DNA of 64,000 nt from Proteles cristata cristata (GCA_017311185.1 JAESUZ010005094.1:124001-188000); one strand, 5' to 3'; shown: positions 43,976 to 55,114, counted from the first letter of the stretch. Numbers and translations are program-made. Notes: a model not told the origin generated them from the letters alone.

Positions 43976-45233
43976 AGGGCTCTTGCCTGGTTTCAAGGAA
44001 AGCCTTGAACCAGAGCAGGAGCCACAGTGAGACTGCCCTCCTTGTTGACTCATGATGGGAAAAGAGAAAAGGGTCACGAGCCGACTGACTATAAATGAGC
44101 TTGGCTTCTTTTTATAAATGTTTTGTGCCTGTGGCCTGGAGCCAGTCTCTCTGCTCAAAAGAATCTGAAACTGCAGACCCCCTCCTGGGCCCCAGTGAGG
44201 GCATTTGGCCCAATTTCCCACTCCCCAGACGCCTGTTTGCCGGCACAGAGCAGAGATTTTCAATAACATCCAGAAATTTCCAGAAGGATCCATGGTTAGC
44301 AGAGCAAGCTTCCCAGGAAGCCTCCACAAAAAGCAATGGTCCTCTCCCCTGAGATCAATACTGAGGCGGCCAGACTCCTTTGAAAGTCTTCAGACATCAT
44401 CTCTTATTCTGCCACCTGTATGGAAATTCTGGTGTAGAACCCTACAGTCCCCTCCAATCTGGGACCTCCCAGAAGAATCCAGCTTAAATCCCACCCACCG
44501 CCATCCCTAGCCCTCCAAGCGCAACAGGAAGGTGATGGAGACTAGGGAAAGGAATGAAAAAGTCCTTTAGAGATATTTGGCGGCTTGGGCCAACGGTACT
44601 GCAATGCTCACTGCCCTTACACAGAATTCTGGAAGAGTTCCAACGGATGTGCCCTGAAAACACTACTAATTAAACATGGCCAGGGAAAGGTACAGGCACT
44701 ATAAGGCACGGGAAATAGGGTCTGAAGAGGTGAATGCTGTTGTGCAGGAAAGCACCAAAGGTGTGAATGAAATCACTTAGAAACACGGAAGGTGAGCCAC
44801 CCGAGCCTGAGTTGGGCAAAACCTTGCTCTTTCGAGCCGAGAGAGCATGTGTGAGGGTACTTGCGTGGCCCAAATAGACAAGCAGTCTTTGATAACCGCT
44901 TTCCTCCATTCATACCATCCACAAAACCTCTTGGCTCTGTCTTTACAACAGATCCCAAACCCCGTTGTATCGGGCAAGCTGACATAGAGAAGCAGTACCA
45001 GCGGGGCGAATAGACAGTGGGGTGGTCAAACTCTTTTATTGTGTTGTCCGAGGATGGCCAGCCAGATGCAGCCATGGGAGTAAACAGGAAATCGCTTAGC
45101 AAATAACTTTTATTGTACACACAGATGCTAGAGAGGGAGTCACCGCAGGCCACGTGCAGAGGGTCACAGGGGAAAAACATCAGACAGCAGGAAGGGGAGA
45201 TCTTAGGTCAAGGTTTCCTGAGGTTGCAGTAAG
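43976..45233. other. Unassigned repeat-poor stretch
   Basis: About 1.25 kb without recognised transposons. Overlapping frames up to 135 codons on both strands (43964-45180) have no domain I recognise and overlap each other, so they are not called as genes. Confidence 0.45.
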
Positions 45234-45243
45234 AAAGGCAAGG

Positions 45244-45462
45244 TGGGGCTCCTGGGTGGCTCAGTAGGTTAAGCGACTTCAGCTCAGGTCATGATCTCCA
45301 GTTTCGTGAATTCAAGCCCCGCATTGGGCTCTCTGCTGTCAGCACAGACCCTTTGTCCCCCACTCTGTCGGGCTCTCCCTCCCTCATGTCCTCTTTCTCT
45401 CTCTCTCAAAAATAAACATTAAAAAAATTAAAAAATTAAATTCCGCATATAAGTGGAAAAAT
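45244..45462 (+). mobile_element. SINEC copy with TSD
   Basis: Head 'gggctcctgggtggctcagt', B-box 'attcaagcccc', shortened CT body and a complex A/T-rich tail. TSD 'aaaggcaagg' at 45234-45243 and 45463-45472. Confidence 0.9.
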
Positions 45463-45472
45463 AAAGGCAAGG

Positions 45473-46149
45473 CAAGACAATGTCAACAGTTCAAGGTTGG
45501 CTAGCTGGAAACATTTCAGCAGGCTTTGGGCCACAGGGTGGTGTGGTGTCTAGCTGCCTGAGACCAGCTTCAGGATGATTAAGGCCGAGGAAGAGCCTTC
45601 TGGCCAGTGAGGGCCAGATAGAGGGGCTCTGCATTGGTCAGCCTGTATATCAAAGGTGTGCCTGTATATCAAAGGTGTATATCAATGCTGTTTCCTTTGC
45701 CATATTTAGCCCAGTAGGGGCAGTCTTTCTCTCCCCATCCAGAAAGACCATTTACAGTGTCAAAACATAGTAACATATAGAAAATTCAAAAATATATGTA
45801 CAAAGGAGACAGGGATAGAGATCTCTATGTAGCTATATATACATGTGCATGTACACATGTGTGTCACTAATGAAATGTCACCAGTCTGAGGGTGAGAAGT
45901 CCTGGGCGACACCATTTGGAATGATGTCTAGAAGCTGCCTTAGGTGGCAAATATCAGAGGCCTAGAGTGAGAGGCCAAACAGGTCAAGAGTAGGAGTACA
46001 TTCACCACCAGGTCAGGAGATACGTGTGTAAAAAACAAAATGAAGTAATAGTAACAAAACCTCATTCGTTGTCAATGAAGGAAATTAAAAATAAAGGGCC
46101 ACTATGGACCAAAATGGTTCAGATACTTATATGCTACCTTGAGTACATT
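45473..46149. other. Unassigned stretch with a 19-bp tandem duplication
   Basis: 'cctgtatatcaaaggtgt' plus one base is duplicated at 45642-45660 and 45661-45679. A mixed TATA/TGCA run lies at 45825-45860. No gene or named repeat. Confidence 0.5.
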
Positions 46150-46625
46150 TGAGCTATGATGCTCACTGCTAGGGGGAGTATAATTGGTCTGACGGTTCCA
46201 GAAAATAATTTGGCTCTTGTTACCAAGCTCTTTATGATGCTCATACACTTTAACCAAGAAATTTCACCTCTGGGAATGCATCCTAAAGAAAAACCCAAGG
46301 AAGCAAAAAACTCAAAGCAAACTAAATGCCCCACAATTCAGAAGGGGTAACAAACTAGAATATGGAAAAAAACATTTTAAACAATGTTCTGAGCAAGTTT
46401 TAATGGCATGGAGAGATGGTTCCAAATCACACTAAGAGGGAAAAAAAAAAAAAGCAGGATTCAAATAAATATGCACCATGGTCTCCACTACGTAAAAAAG
46501 TACTAAAACATCTTTTGCGCAAATACTGAAAATTTATCTGTGGTCACCTTTATGCTTTGCCAATTTTTTTTTGATGTTTTTATATCACCCAAATTGACAT
46601 TGGTTAGTACATTTTTTCTCCAATG
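46150..46625 (+). mobile_element. Old L1M 3' end
   Basis: 'gggggagtataattggtctg', 'aaccaagaaatttcacctct', 'gggaatgcatcctaaagaaa' and 'attcaaataaatatgcacca', ending in AT-rich 3' UTR. It ends at a (TG)n run. Confidence 0.75.
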
Positions 46626-46652
46626 TGTGTGTGTGTGCGCGCATGTGTGTAG
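46625..46652. repeat. (TG)n/(CG)n microsatellite
   Basis: 'tgtgtgtgtgtgcgcgcatg' at the boundary between an L1 and an LTR. Confidence 0.9.
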
Positions 46653-46654
46653 GC

Positions 46655-47430
46655 TTCCCTATGCCGACTAGCTAGTGTCCAAGAATTCGACGCAAATCAA
46701 CTCAGTTCTGACACTATCTACCCAGAGAGCAGTTTCCACAGACAGGTAAGGGGCTCAGTCCCACAAAACTGCTCTCAACCTCGGAGGCCAATCACTAACC
46801 CAGGTCGTTACCTGTGCTTCTTATTGACCCGCTACAAATTGGAGTTTCCGAAGACCCCCCCCTTCCAACTCAGGATGTCAAGTTCAAGTCCAGGTTGTTA
46901 CCTATATTTCTGACCAATCGCCTAGAAATCAGAGGTTCCCAGGATCCCCTCCTCGGGTTTAATTAATTTGCTAGAGTGGCTCACAGAACTCAGAGAAACA
47001 TTTTACTTACTAATTCAGAAGCAGCAGAGACAGAAGAGATGTGTAGAATAAAGTGTGGGGGGTCGGTAGGCCATGGGTTCCATGCCCTCCCCAGGCACAA
47101 CTCCCCCCGTAATCTGTACGTGTTCACCAACCTAGAAGCTCTCTAAACCCTGTCCTTTTTATGGAGACATCCTTACATAGGTTTGGATGATGAAACCATG
47201 CCCCTTGGTGATTGATTCAGGCTCCAATCCCACTCCTCTCCCCTCAGGGTTAGTGGATGGGACAGAAAATTACAATCCCCAAAATTACTTGGCTCCATTG
47301 GCAACCAGACTCCATAGGGTGCTTCCCAAAAGCCACCTCATTAACATTACAAAACACACCTTTATCACTCACACAAGAAATTCCAAGGGCTGGGGAGCAA
47401 TTAGCTAGGCACTGGAGAGGACCCCATATA
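46655..47430 (-). mobile_element. ERV-type LTR (solitary)
   Basis: In reverse it shows 'gacactatctacccagagag', 'ctcagtcccacaaaactgct', 'tttgctagagtggctcacag', 'gttcaccaacctagaagctc', 'tttttatggagacatcctta' and 'acaagaaattccaagggctg'. This is the layout of a common mammalian ERV LTR whose subfamily I cannot name. No internal retroviral genes flank it. Confidence 0.7.
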
Positions 47431-48139
47431 TATATAAGAAATATATATTTGATCCTTCAGATGACCAACATACATCTATAAATCACAGTATCACGATTAC
47501 TTTGTACCTAAATAATATTTTATAAATATCAGTCATGTTTGGGAGAAAAAAGCCATGAGCTTATTCTAATTTGTGTATGCTTGTTAGGAAACCATTAAAA
47601 AAGTCACGATTCACAGGTTAGCAGAAATAAAGTCATAAAGCTTTGAACGGAGTCTAGCATTGAATCCACCACGTGTACAAAGTTGGGGAGGGGGTGGGGG
47701 AGGTTCCAAATACTCCAGTCTGAAGATTCTCAGATCAAAGAACCTGGCTGATATCTAGGAGGTTAAAGGCCATCTGACGCCCAGATACAGCACTCACTCA
47801 CCTCCTAGGTGAGAGACTTTATATGAACAATGAGGTCTCCATATTTTTTTCCTGTATGATTATGTTCCCCGAAGAGTCACATATTTATTCTTGTTTTCAC
47901 CTGTTCAGTAATTATGTAGTGAACCCCCACCGTGTGCTGTGTTGGGTGTAAGGGATGCCATTGAGGATGAATTTAGTGCTTTCTTTCCAAGAGCTGTAAG
48001 TTTGGGACTTGAGTGAGGTACTAACAAGCAATTTAAAAAGAGACAGAGACAGAGACAGAGAGACAGAGACATGCTATGATTCAATGATTTGAAAATCCGG
48101 AAGCAGGCACTACCCCTGATCTTGGCAGAGAAACGGACG
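47431..48139. other. Unassigned stretch with (GAGACA)n
   Basis: A (GAGACA)-type repeat lies at 48039-48071. The part at 47885-48035 ('tcagtaattatgtagtgaac' and 'aagggatgccattgaggatg') resembles the unnamed repeat at 19940. A (TA)n piece lies at 47428-47438. Confidence 0.5.
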
Positions 48140-48330
48140 CTATGGCAGAGACTTTAAATCTCCGCGAATAGTCCATTAACACGCCCACATTTCCCAGCTT
48201 CCTCTGCGGTAAGGAGGGGGTCACGTGTCTAGTTCTGACCAATAGACGGACCGGGAATAACGCCCGTCACTTCTGGGTTGAGGCCGTCAAGGAAGTTGGG
48301 GCTCACTGGTCCAGGCGCCCCAGGGGCGAG
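48140..48330. mobile_element. Possible CpG-containing LTR fragment
   Basis: 'ctagttctgaccaatagacg' followed by 'cccgtcacttctgggttgag' resembles part of a decayed LTR. The local CpG density is the highest seen in the window. Confidence 0.35.
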
Positions 48331-49369
48331 ACAGAAGACAGGGTCAGACGGAGATGTGGCTGCAAGAGCGGCCCGGAGCCGGGGGAAGAAGCCTGCCAGC
48401 CTTTGGAGATAGTTGCTTCGAAGTTGAATTTGAGGTAAAAAGATCCATTTCTTTAACTGCCATGATACATTTACCCTGGAGTTTTAGCAACTTCCCCACA
48501 ACCGTTTCTCCACCTTCGATGGCAAAATTTCTGCCTTTTAATTTGAAGCTCCTCCGTTTATTGTTCCCCATCTTCTCCCCGCAGCCGCTAATGGCCCGGA
48601 AATAAATCCGAGAGGGTCCAGCCTAGTTGCCGCTTAAAGAAACATTTTAATGGAAACCCAGCCTCGGAGCTCTCCTAGAAGTCCCAGTTCTGTGTGTTGG
48701 CATTACTAAATTCCCACTTCTGCAGAATAAGCCTTTTTCTTTACTTTCAACTGTGCTGGAAATGGTCTGCTTTAAACCGCTTATCAATACAGGCTGCTTC
48801 CACCTCTCCACCGCGGCCCCTCCGGAGCTGCTCCCTTCCAGTGAGGTATTACGGCAAAGCCCCCTCCAAAATCCCACCAGCATTCACCCAGGGGGCTTCC
48901 TGCAACGAGCCCGTGGATTCCTGGCCCACAAATAATCAGTTTAAGGAGCCGTAAAGGGGGAGCTTTACCATGGGGCCCGTGCCAGTGGAATTTCCAATTT
49001 CTTTTCCTTTTTCTTGTTTTTACTCAGAGACCCTTTCCATTAAGAAGCAATTCTAAGCAGTGATAAGTGGAAGGGGAGGGAAGAAGGTCCGTTTACGGCA
49101 GGTTCAGGAATTCAAGTCCCAGTTCTCAAGAAAAATCTTTTTCAATCCCAGTTGCCAGAGCAAAGGGAACCGTCGCATCATCTGCTACAGCAATAAAAAA
49201 GAAAAGTGAAGCAGGGGCTCTGGGCCGCCATTTGGAGCCCAAATAATACACAAGATGAAGCAGCTGAGCAGCAGGGATATTCTGCAGGTCGAAAGAAGCT
49301 GTAGCTGAAAAGAACAACTTAACAGAGCGATAGAAAGGAGAGGGCACCAGGATGATGGTGAGATGGACC
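48331..49369. other. Repeat-free block of about 1 kb, candidate conserved non-coding element
   Basis: No transposon signature. Motif-like words include 'ccgtttattgttcc' (SOX/FOX-like), 'gctaatggcccgg' (homeodomain-like), 'acaaataatcagtttaagg' and 'ggaatttcc' (NF-kB-like, 48987-48995). Short frames on both strands at 48344-48954 have no domain. Enhancer function is inference only. Confidence 0.35.
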
Positions 49370-49500
49370 TGCATTCACATCCTGGGTCCCTTCTGACCTC
49401 AGTCTCCTCTTCTGTAAAATGGGGGGTATCACCTATCTTGCACTGTTGTCCCGAGGGTCAAGACAGATAATTTGTTGGGACGAGGCTGCTGCCAGGCAGC
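49370..49500 (+). mobile_element. MIR 5'/middle fragment
   Basis: 'gcattcacatcctgggtccc', 'cctcagtctcctcttctgta' and 'aaaatggggggtatcaccta' match MIR. Confidence 0.8.
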
Positions 49501-49504
49501 TACT

Positions 49505-49690
49505 AGGAGCTGTGCATACCTTAGCTCATTTGATCCGCACTGAAACACTGTGAGGTAGGTGCATCGATACTCCCATTTAACAGATGCATAAAAGTCCAGG
49601 CATTTGTCAGAGACCAGAAGAGGAGTGTGGATGGGATTCAAATACATACAGTCTGGCCCCCAAGTTCATGCCATTAGTCGTCTAGTGTGT
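49505..49690 (-). mobile_element. MIR
   Basis: 'ccttagctcatttgatccgc', 'actgtgaggtaggtgcatcg' and 'cccatttaacagatgcataa' match MIR in reverse, adjoining a plus-strand MIR. Confidence 0.82.
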
Positions 49691-49770
49691 AGTTAAGTGT
49701 TCAAATTAATAGAAGTAATGGAGTGGTAAGTCCCAGGGAGGTCAGGAAGGAACATTGGTAAAGCCCTGTG

Positions 49771-49975
49771 TTTTTTTCTTTTTTTAATGTTTATTTATTT
49801 TTGAGAGAGAGAAAGTGCAAGTGGGGAAGAGACAGAGAGAGAGTGGAACAAAGGATCCAAACCAGGCTTTGTGCTGACAGCAGAGAGCCCGAGCGGGGCT
49901 GGAACTCAGCAACTGTGAGATCATGACCTGAGCTGAAGTCGGATGCTTAACTGACTGGGCCACCCACGAGTTCCT
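49771..49975 (-). mobile_element. SINEC copy with TSD
   Basis: Body 'tgagagagagaaagtgcaag' and head 'gccacccacgagttcc'. TSD 'ggtaaagccctgtg' (49757-49770) and 'ggtaaagccccatg' (49976-49989), two mismatches. It sits in a MIR-like scrap that resumes at about 49990-50045. Confidence 0.93.
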
Positions 49976-50049
49976 GGTAAAGCCCCATGTTAAGTGCTTT
50001 ACAGGTGACTCATCCAGTCCTCACAATAACCTGGTTCGGGACAGTCATT

Positions 50050-50830
50050 ACTCTGCTGTAATATTTTTCTACATTTTTCTTTAAATGTTATTAATTACGT
50101 TCACAGTGTTGTGCGGCCTTCATCACTATTTCTAAAACTTTATCATCACCCCCAAGGAAACCGTAGGTACCCATTAAACAACAACCATCCCTTCCCCTTT
50201 CCCATGGCAACCTAGTCTGCCTTTGGTCCCTATGAATTTGCCCATTCTAGATATTTCGTACAAGTGGAGTCATACAATATTTGTCCTTTTATGTTGGCTT
50301 ATTTCACTTAGGACAGGGTTTTCATCCGTGTTGTAGCCTGTGTCAGAATGCCACCCCTTTTGTGGCCAAATAATACTCCTTTATATAGAGAGACCACGTT
50401 TGGTTTATCCATGCGTCTCTTGATGGACAGTTCGGTGGCTTCCACATGCTGGCTCTTGTAAATACTGCTGCCACAGACAGTGGCATAAGGCAATCTACTT
50501 GAGTCCCCGTCTTCCATTTTTTGCAACATCTATCTACAAATGGAATTGCTAGATCATATGGTAACTCTGCGCTTAACTTGTCTGAGGACCCACCGCACTA
50601 TTTTCCACAGCAGCTGCACCATCCTGCACGCCCACCAGCAGTGCACACGGTTTCAGTTTCTCCGCATCTCTGCCAGCGCTTGTCGTTTTCCCTTTTCTTA
50701 CTAATCGCCATCCTAATGGGTGTGAAGTTGCATTTCCTTGTTGTTTTGCTTGACCTTTCCCTAATGATGATGTTGAACATCTTTTATGTACTACCTTTAT
50801 GTCATCGTTAGAGAGATGCATATTCAAGCT
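50050..50830 (-). mobile_element. Old L1M ORF2 end and 3' UTR
   Basis: In reverse: 'cattctagatatttcgtaca', 'ggttttcatccgtgttgtag', 'tggccaaataatactccttt', 'atcatatggtaactctgcgc' and 'cgccatcctaatgggtgtga'. Frames over it are antisense or broken remnants. About 780 bp. Confidence 0.88.
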
Positions 50831-51733
50831 CTGTGTTTTTAAGATGTTTCAAAATAAATGGGGGGGGTCTCACAGCATGCCATGGAGAAAACTGCCACTT
50901 TTTCCAGGAAAGTTACTTTCTTGTTATTTCTGATGATCGGAGTTTCATTCAGCCTCATCTCTCAGCAAATTTCACCCTCAACTGTATCATTTGTTCCCTT
51001 GGTCAGCAAGTTCCCGAGGAGTCCTTTTGCAAAGCTTCTTTCCAACATCCGAAGTGACAGACAAATCTAACTTTGGGCAAAGGTCCAAGAAGTCCTTACT
51101 CCAAGAGGCAGGAGCAAGGATAAAATCGAGTTGTCATCAGTTGTCAATTTGTCCTTCATTCTGGACTAAACAGGCACTGGGGATTTGGGCTTTTTTCTTT
51201 CGGTTTTAAATAGAAAAATCATCTCTTCTCATGCCCTAATCACAGAACAAGGAGGAGAAAGGAGGAAGTTGCCAAAAAAAAAAAAGGAGAGAGTGTTCCC
51301 TCCCAAAACACACAAAGACATCAATTTTAGTTTCTATCAAATCTCAAGCCCTATGAAATTTATCAAAGTTTATAGTAGAACTATTCTCTCCACTAGATTT
51401 TGTAGCTAACCAGTTTTTCCCTCTGTTGACATGTCTATTGTCTCACATTCTATGGGAATAATGAGCTTCATTCAATAGTCTCCAATGTTTTCCTTCCCTA
51501 GTTATAAGTTCTTTCTATTCCCCTTCCCCAAGCCCCTGGCATTCTTTCAAACACTTTCTACATTGTTTTCAGCGGGAGGCAACTCCCTGGGCTTGGATCC
51601 AGAGCATGGAGTGCAGACCATCAGGCTGGGCTCCCCAGGGTTACAGTCCTGCCTCTGTCACTTAATATTATTTTGTTGTTTTTGACACTGCTCTTGCTGA
51701 CCTCTCTGCATATCCATTTCCTTTTTGTCTGTT
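50831..51733. other. Unassigned stretch
   Basis: A runs lie at 51275-51285. No repeat or gene recognised. Short overlapping frames have no motifs. Confidence 0.5.
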
Positions 51734-51748
51734 AGAAAAAGCAGTCAC

Positions 51749-51972
51749 GGGGCGCCTGGGTGGCTTAGTCGGTTAAGCGTCCAGCTTTCGCTTAGGTCAT
51801 GATCTCGCGGTTCGTGGGTTCGAGCCCGCGTCGGGCTCTGTGCTGACTGCCAGCTCAGAGCCTGGAGCCTGTTTCAGAGTCTGTGTCTCCCTCTCTCTCT
51901 GACCCTCCCCTGTTCACGCTGTCTCTCTCTATCCTAGAAATAAAATAAAAATATTTAAAAAAAAAAAAAAAA
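51749..51972 (+). mobile_element. SINEC copy, young-type subfamily, best preserved, with exact TSD
   Basis: Close to the apparent consensus: A-box-like 'tggcttagtcgg' (51761-51772), B-box-like 'ggttcgagccc' (51817-51827), 'tgactgccagctcagagc', 'ctctgaccctcccctg' and a 15-20 bp A-tail. The TSD 'agaaaaagcagtcac' is exact at 51734-51748 and 51973-51987. The A and B boxes are the internal RNA polymerase III promoter of tRNA-derived SINEs (family knowledge). Confidence 0.98.
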
Positions 51973-52071
51973 AGAAAAAGCAGTCACATTCTTAAAAATA
52001 GCCAAAACACCAAATTGATCTGGCTTAACCGTAAATGTATTTTTAAATATCTCATTTAACAGGAAGCCCAG

Positions 52072-52285
52072 GGGCACCTGGATGGCCCAGTCAGTTAAGC
52101 ATCTGACTTCGGCTCAGGTCATGATCTCACAGTGTGTGGGTTCCAGCCCCATATCGGGCTGTGTGCTGACAGCTCAGAGCCCGGATCCTGCTTCGGATTC
52201 TGTGTCTCCCTCTCTCTCTGTCCTGCCCCCTCTTGCACGTTGTGTCTCTTTCTTTAAAAAATAAATAAACATTAAAAAAAATTTT
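52072..52285 (+). mobile_element. SINEC copy with exact 17-bp TSD
   Basis: Standard subfamily ('tgctgacagctcagagcccg'). The TSD 'tttaacaggaagcccag' is exact at 52055-52071 and 52286-52302. Confidence 0.97.
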
Positions 52286-52302
52286 TTTAACAGGAAGCCC
52301 AG

Positions 52303-52785
52303 AAGTTAAGTAGGTTTTAGGACTACTGATTCATCCACTCAATGATGTCATTAAGGATCTAGGTTCCTTCCATATCACTGCTCCACCAGCCAAGCATCAA
52401 TGTCATCCTGAAGGCAATTTCCCTGTAGTTATAAGAAAGCTGTCTGCTACAGGCTGCACTGTACATACCCAGAGAAGGCAGGAAGCTTTCCCACCATATG
52501 GGTGATGGTGGGGTGTTCTCCTTAGACCAATTGCACCAACACAGGTCACATATCCACTCTTGGATCAATAACAGTGTCCAGAAGGGTGCTGCGCGTTAAT
52601 TGCGTTAAGCCCAGTTCTGGAACCAAACACTGGCGAAAGGGTTGGATTTACCATAAATGGCTTAGACTATATAGGACACCCCTCCCCCCACCATGGAGCT
52701 AGGAAAGAAAGGATCTATAGGTGATGGGGAGTAACTGAAAAAATCAGAATTTTATTAGGAAGGAGAAAGAAAACAATGAATGCTA
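52303..52785. repeat. Possible ancient repeat, unnamed, plus unassigned DNA
   Basis: 'tcaatgatgtcattaaggat' and 'ttatggtg'-poor DNA at 52310-52570 hint at the repeat suspected at 42549. The rest is unassigned. Confidence 0.3.
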
Positions 52786-52799
52786 AGAAAAACATGGTG

Positions 52800-53039
52800 G
52801 TCGAGGAGCCTGGTGGCTCAGTTAGTTAAGCATCCGATTTCAGCTCAGGTCGTGATCTCTAGGTTCGTAGATTTGAGCCCCATGTCAGGCTCTGTGCTGA
52901 CAGCTCAGAGCCTAGAATCTGCTTCGGATTCTGTGTCTCCCTCCCTATTTCTCTCTCTCTCTGCCCCTCCCCCACTTGTGTGTTGTGCTCTCTCTCAAGA
53001 ATAAATAAATAAACATTAAAATATAAAAGAAAATAAAAA
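52800..53039 (+). mobile_element. SINEC copy (left of a tandem pair)
   Basis: Head 'gaggagcctggtggctcagt', standard body and AATA-rich tail. TSD-like 'aagaaaaacatg' (52785-52796) and 'aagaaaagcatg' at its right end. Confidence 0.92.
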
Positions 53040-53051
53040 AGAAAAGCATGA

Positions 53052-53280
53052 GAGCGCCTGGGAGGCTCAGTCAGTTAAGCGTCTGACTTCAGCTCAGGTC
53101 ATGATCTCACAGTTCATGGGTTCGAGCCCCACGTCTGGCTCTGTGCTGACAGCTAGCTCGGAGCCTGGAGCCTGTCTTTGGATTCTGTGTCTGCCTCTCT
53201 CTCTGACCCTCCCCTGCTCACGCTGTCTCTCTATTTCTCTCTCAAAAATTAAAAAAAAAAACATTAAAAATTAAAAAAAA
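53052..53280 (+). mobile_element. SINEC copy inserted in the tail of its neighbour
   Basis: Head 'gcgcctgggaggctcagtca' and a body mixing 'tgctgacagctagctcgg' with 'ctctgaccctcccctgctca'. TSD 'agaaaagcatga' (53040-53051) and 'agaaaagcgtga' (53281-53292). Confidence 0.94.
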
Positions 53281-53292
53281 AGAAAAGCGTGA

Positions 53293-54816
53293 TGATAACC
53301 ACTGCATAACATATCAGACATCTTTTTAAAAAGTGTAAATATATATAACTTCTCGAAGTTTCTGTTTATGTTATAGATAAGAGCATGTAAATATAGAAAC
53401 AGTTTGATATATAGCATAAGTATACAGAGGTTATATAACTATAAACCTGGTACATAGCAGGTGCTCAATAGCAGGTAGTTTTTTTATGATTATTTAATAA
53501 TTACCAGCATGTCTTAAATTCCTATAGCACTAAACCTCTTAAAGACAGAAGCCATTAACCTGATCTTTAATGTTCATAATAAAAGGCCAAGATTCCACCC
53601 GCTTGTCTGGTATAAAATCATACAGTGTCCTCTCAGGTAACAACAGAGTGATTTGATTATTCTTCTTCCATCCACCCACCCTCCATCCATTCGATCAAAT
53701 ATTCAGGCTTCCCGCCTCCTAAGAAAGCACAGATAGAGGAGGAGAAACTCTGAAATAGGAAGTCCTCTGGGCATCCCCAGCACCTGAGGATCTGCCTGAG
53801 GCAATGGCAGGCGGACAGGAGAGTGGCCCAAGGGGACAACCAGTCTCTCTGACCCAAGAATCCTCGCTGGACTTGGAAAAGGGAAGGTGTTGGCTTGGGG
53901 AGGGCACCCAGGACCACAGTCATCAGTATGGTGAAGACTTGCGGTCTCACTTTCCAGGGCAACTGGATCCTCAGTTTCACAAGGTTTCAGATACTCATCC
54001 ATCAGCAGGAAGGAGATTCAATCAAGAAATCAGAAACTTGACAGAAACTAACCCCCCCTCCCCCCCGGCTTGGGCAATGCCCTCTCTGCTTCCGCAATCC
54101 CTTGCCCTGGCCATGCCACAAACAGCAGAATAGCTTCCCACAGAACTGAGGCCAGGGAACAGGATTCTGTGTGAGCCACAGTCCCAGAGAAATCTGCACT
54201 GCAGTGTGTTACTATGAAATGCATAAATGCATGGACCGAAGAGCTGAACCAAGCCGGGATGGGCAAGCTTTTCTGTTCCTTCCACCCCCTCTTCTTCTCA
54301 TCTCCCCTTGGTCCTGAACATCAGTCCTCTTTCTCGGATTCAGGCAAAAATCCTTGGCAAACTCAATAACATTTATGCATTTGGAATAGAATCTCTGCAT
54401 CTTGTTAGCATAGCAATGTAAAGCAAATACAGATGAGAGCAGTGGCTTTCTGCTGGTGCGGTCGTCCAAAGAGCCCTGTCTCCAGCCAACCTAATTTTTA
54501 GTGCAGGCATGGGAGTGCCATCTTATGGTAAGGAATAAAAAGGACACTGCTTTCCAAGCTAGGAGCATCCTTGGTGGAAGGGAAGGCTTCCAGTGCCATC
54601 GCCTGTGCACAACTCCCTGCCATCCAGGAGGAAAAGAGAAGCAAGCGCTACAGTCCACATTTTGTCCTCAAAGCTGAGCCAAAGTGGAGTCCCAGAAACG
54701 CAGCTTTCTCGCTTTCAGTTGCAGGAAAGGTTGGGTTTCTTAGAAAATCTTCCTTCTTGTGTGCTCAGTAAGGTCGTGTTTGGGGAAAGTAATCAGTGAT
54801 TTGATCAGGAAATCAA
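53293..54816. other. Mostly unassigned stretch
   Basis: 'cctggtacatagcaggtgct' at 53446-53465 is a MIR or L2 3'-end scrap. C runs lie at 54051-54067. Overlapping frames of 60-109 codons at 53657-54469 on both strands have no motifs. Confidence 0.5.
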
Positions 54817-54826
54817 GGGATTTTGG

Positions 54827-55104
54827 GGGGCCCCTGGGTGGCTCAGTCGGTAAGCATCTGACTTCGGCTCAGGCCAAGATCTCACGGTTTATAGGTTCAA
54901 GCCCCGCATCAGGCTCTGTGCTGACAGCCCAGAGCCTGGAGCCTCTTTGGATTCCAAGTCTCCCTCCCTCTCTCTCTGCCCCTCTGCGACTTGTGTTCTG
55001 TTCTGTCTCTTTCTCCCTCTCTCTCAAAAATAAATAAATGTTTAAAAAATTACAAAAAAAAAAAAAAAAAAAAACCGGATGCATTAAAAAAAAAAAAAAG
55101 AAGT
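54827..55104 (+). mobile_element. SINEC copy with a long interrupted A-tail
   Basis: Head 'gcccctgggtggctcagtcg', B-box 'ggttcaagcccc' and CT-rich body. Two A runs (55052-55073 and 55086-55099) are separated by 'ccggatgcatt', possibly one interrupted tail. Confidence 0.92.
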
Positions 55105-55114
55105 TAGGGATTTC

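Noticed and set aside
43964..45180. Overlapping frames of 74-135 codons on both strands
   Set aside because: They overlap in several phases, lack recognisable domains and have no supporting splice or start context.
46655..47430. Intact endogenous retrovirus
   Set aside because: Only LTR-like sequence is present. No gag, pol or env-like frame lies on either side.
51749..51830. tRNA gene suggested by A- and B-box-like motifs
   Set aside because: It continues into the CT-rich SINE body and A-tail. The tRNA fold is degenerate, so it is a tRNA-derived SINE head.
53657..54285. Cluster of frames of 60-109 codons on both strands
   Set aside because: Antiparallel overlaps in G/C-rich DNA, with no domain or conserved-protein signature visible.
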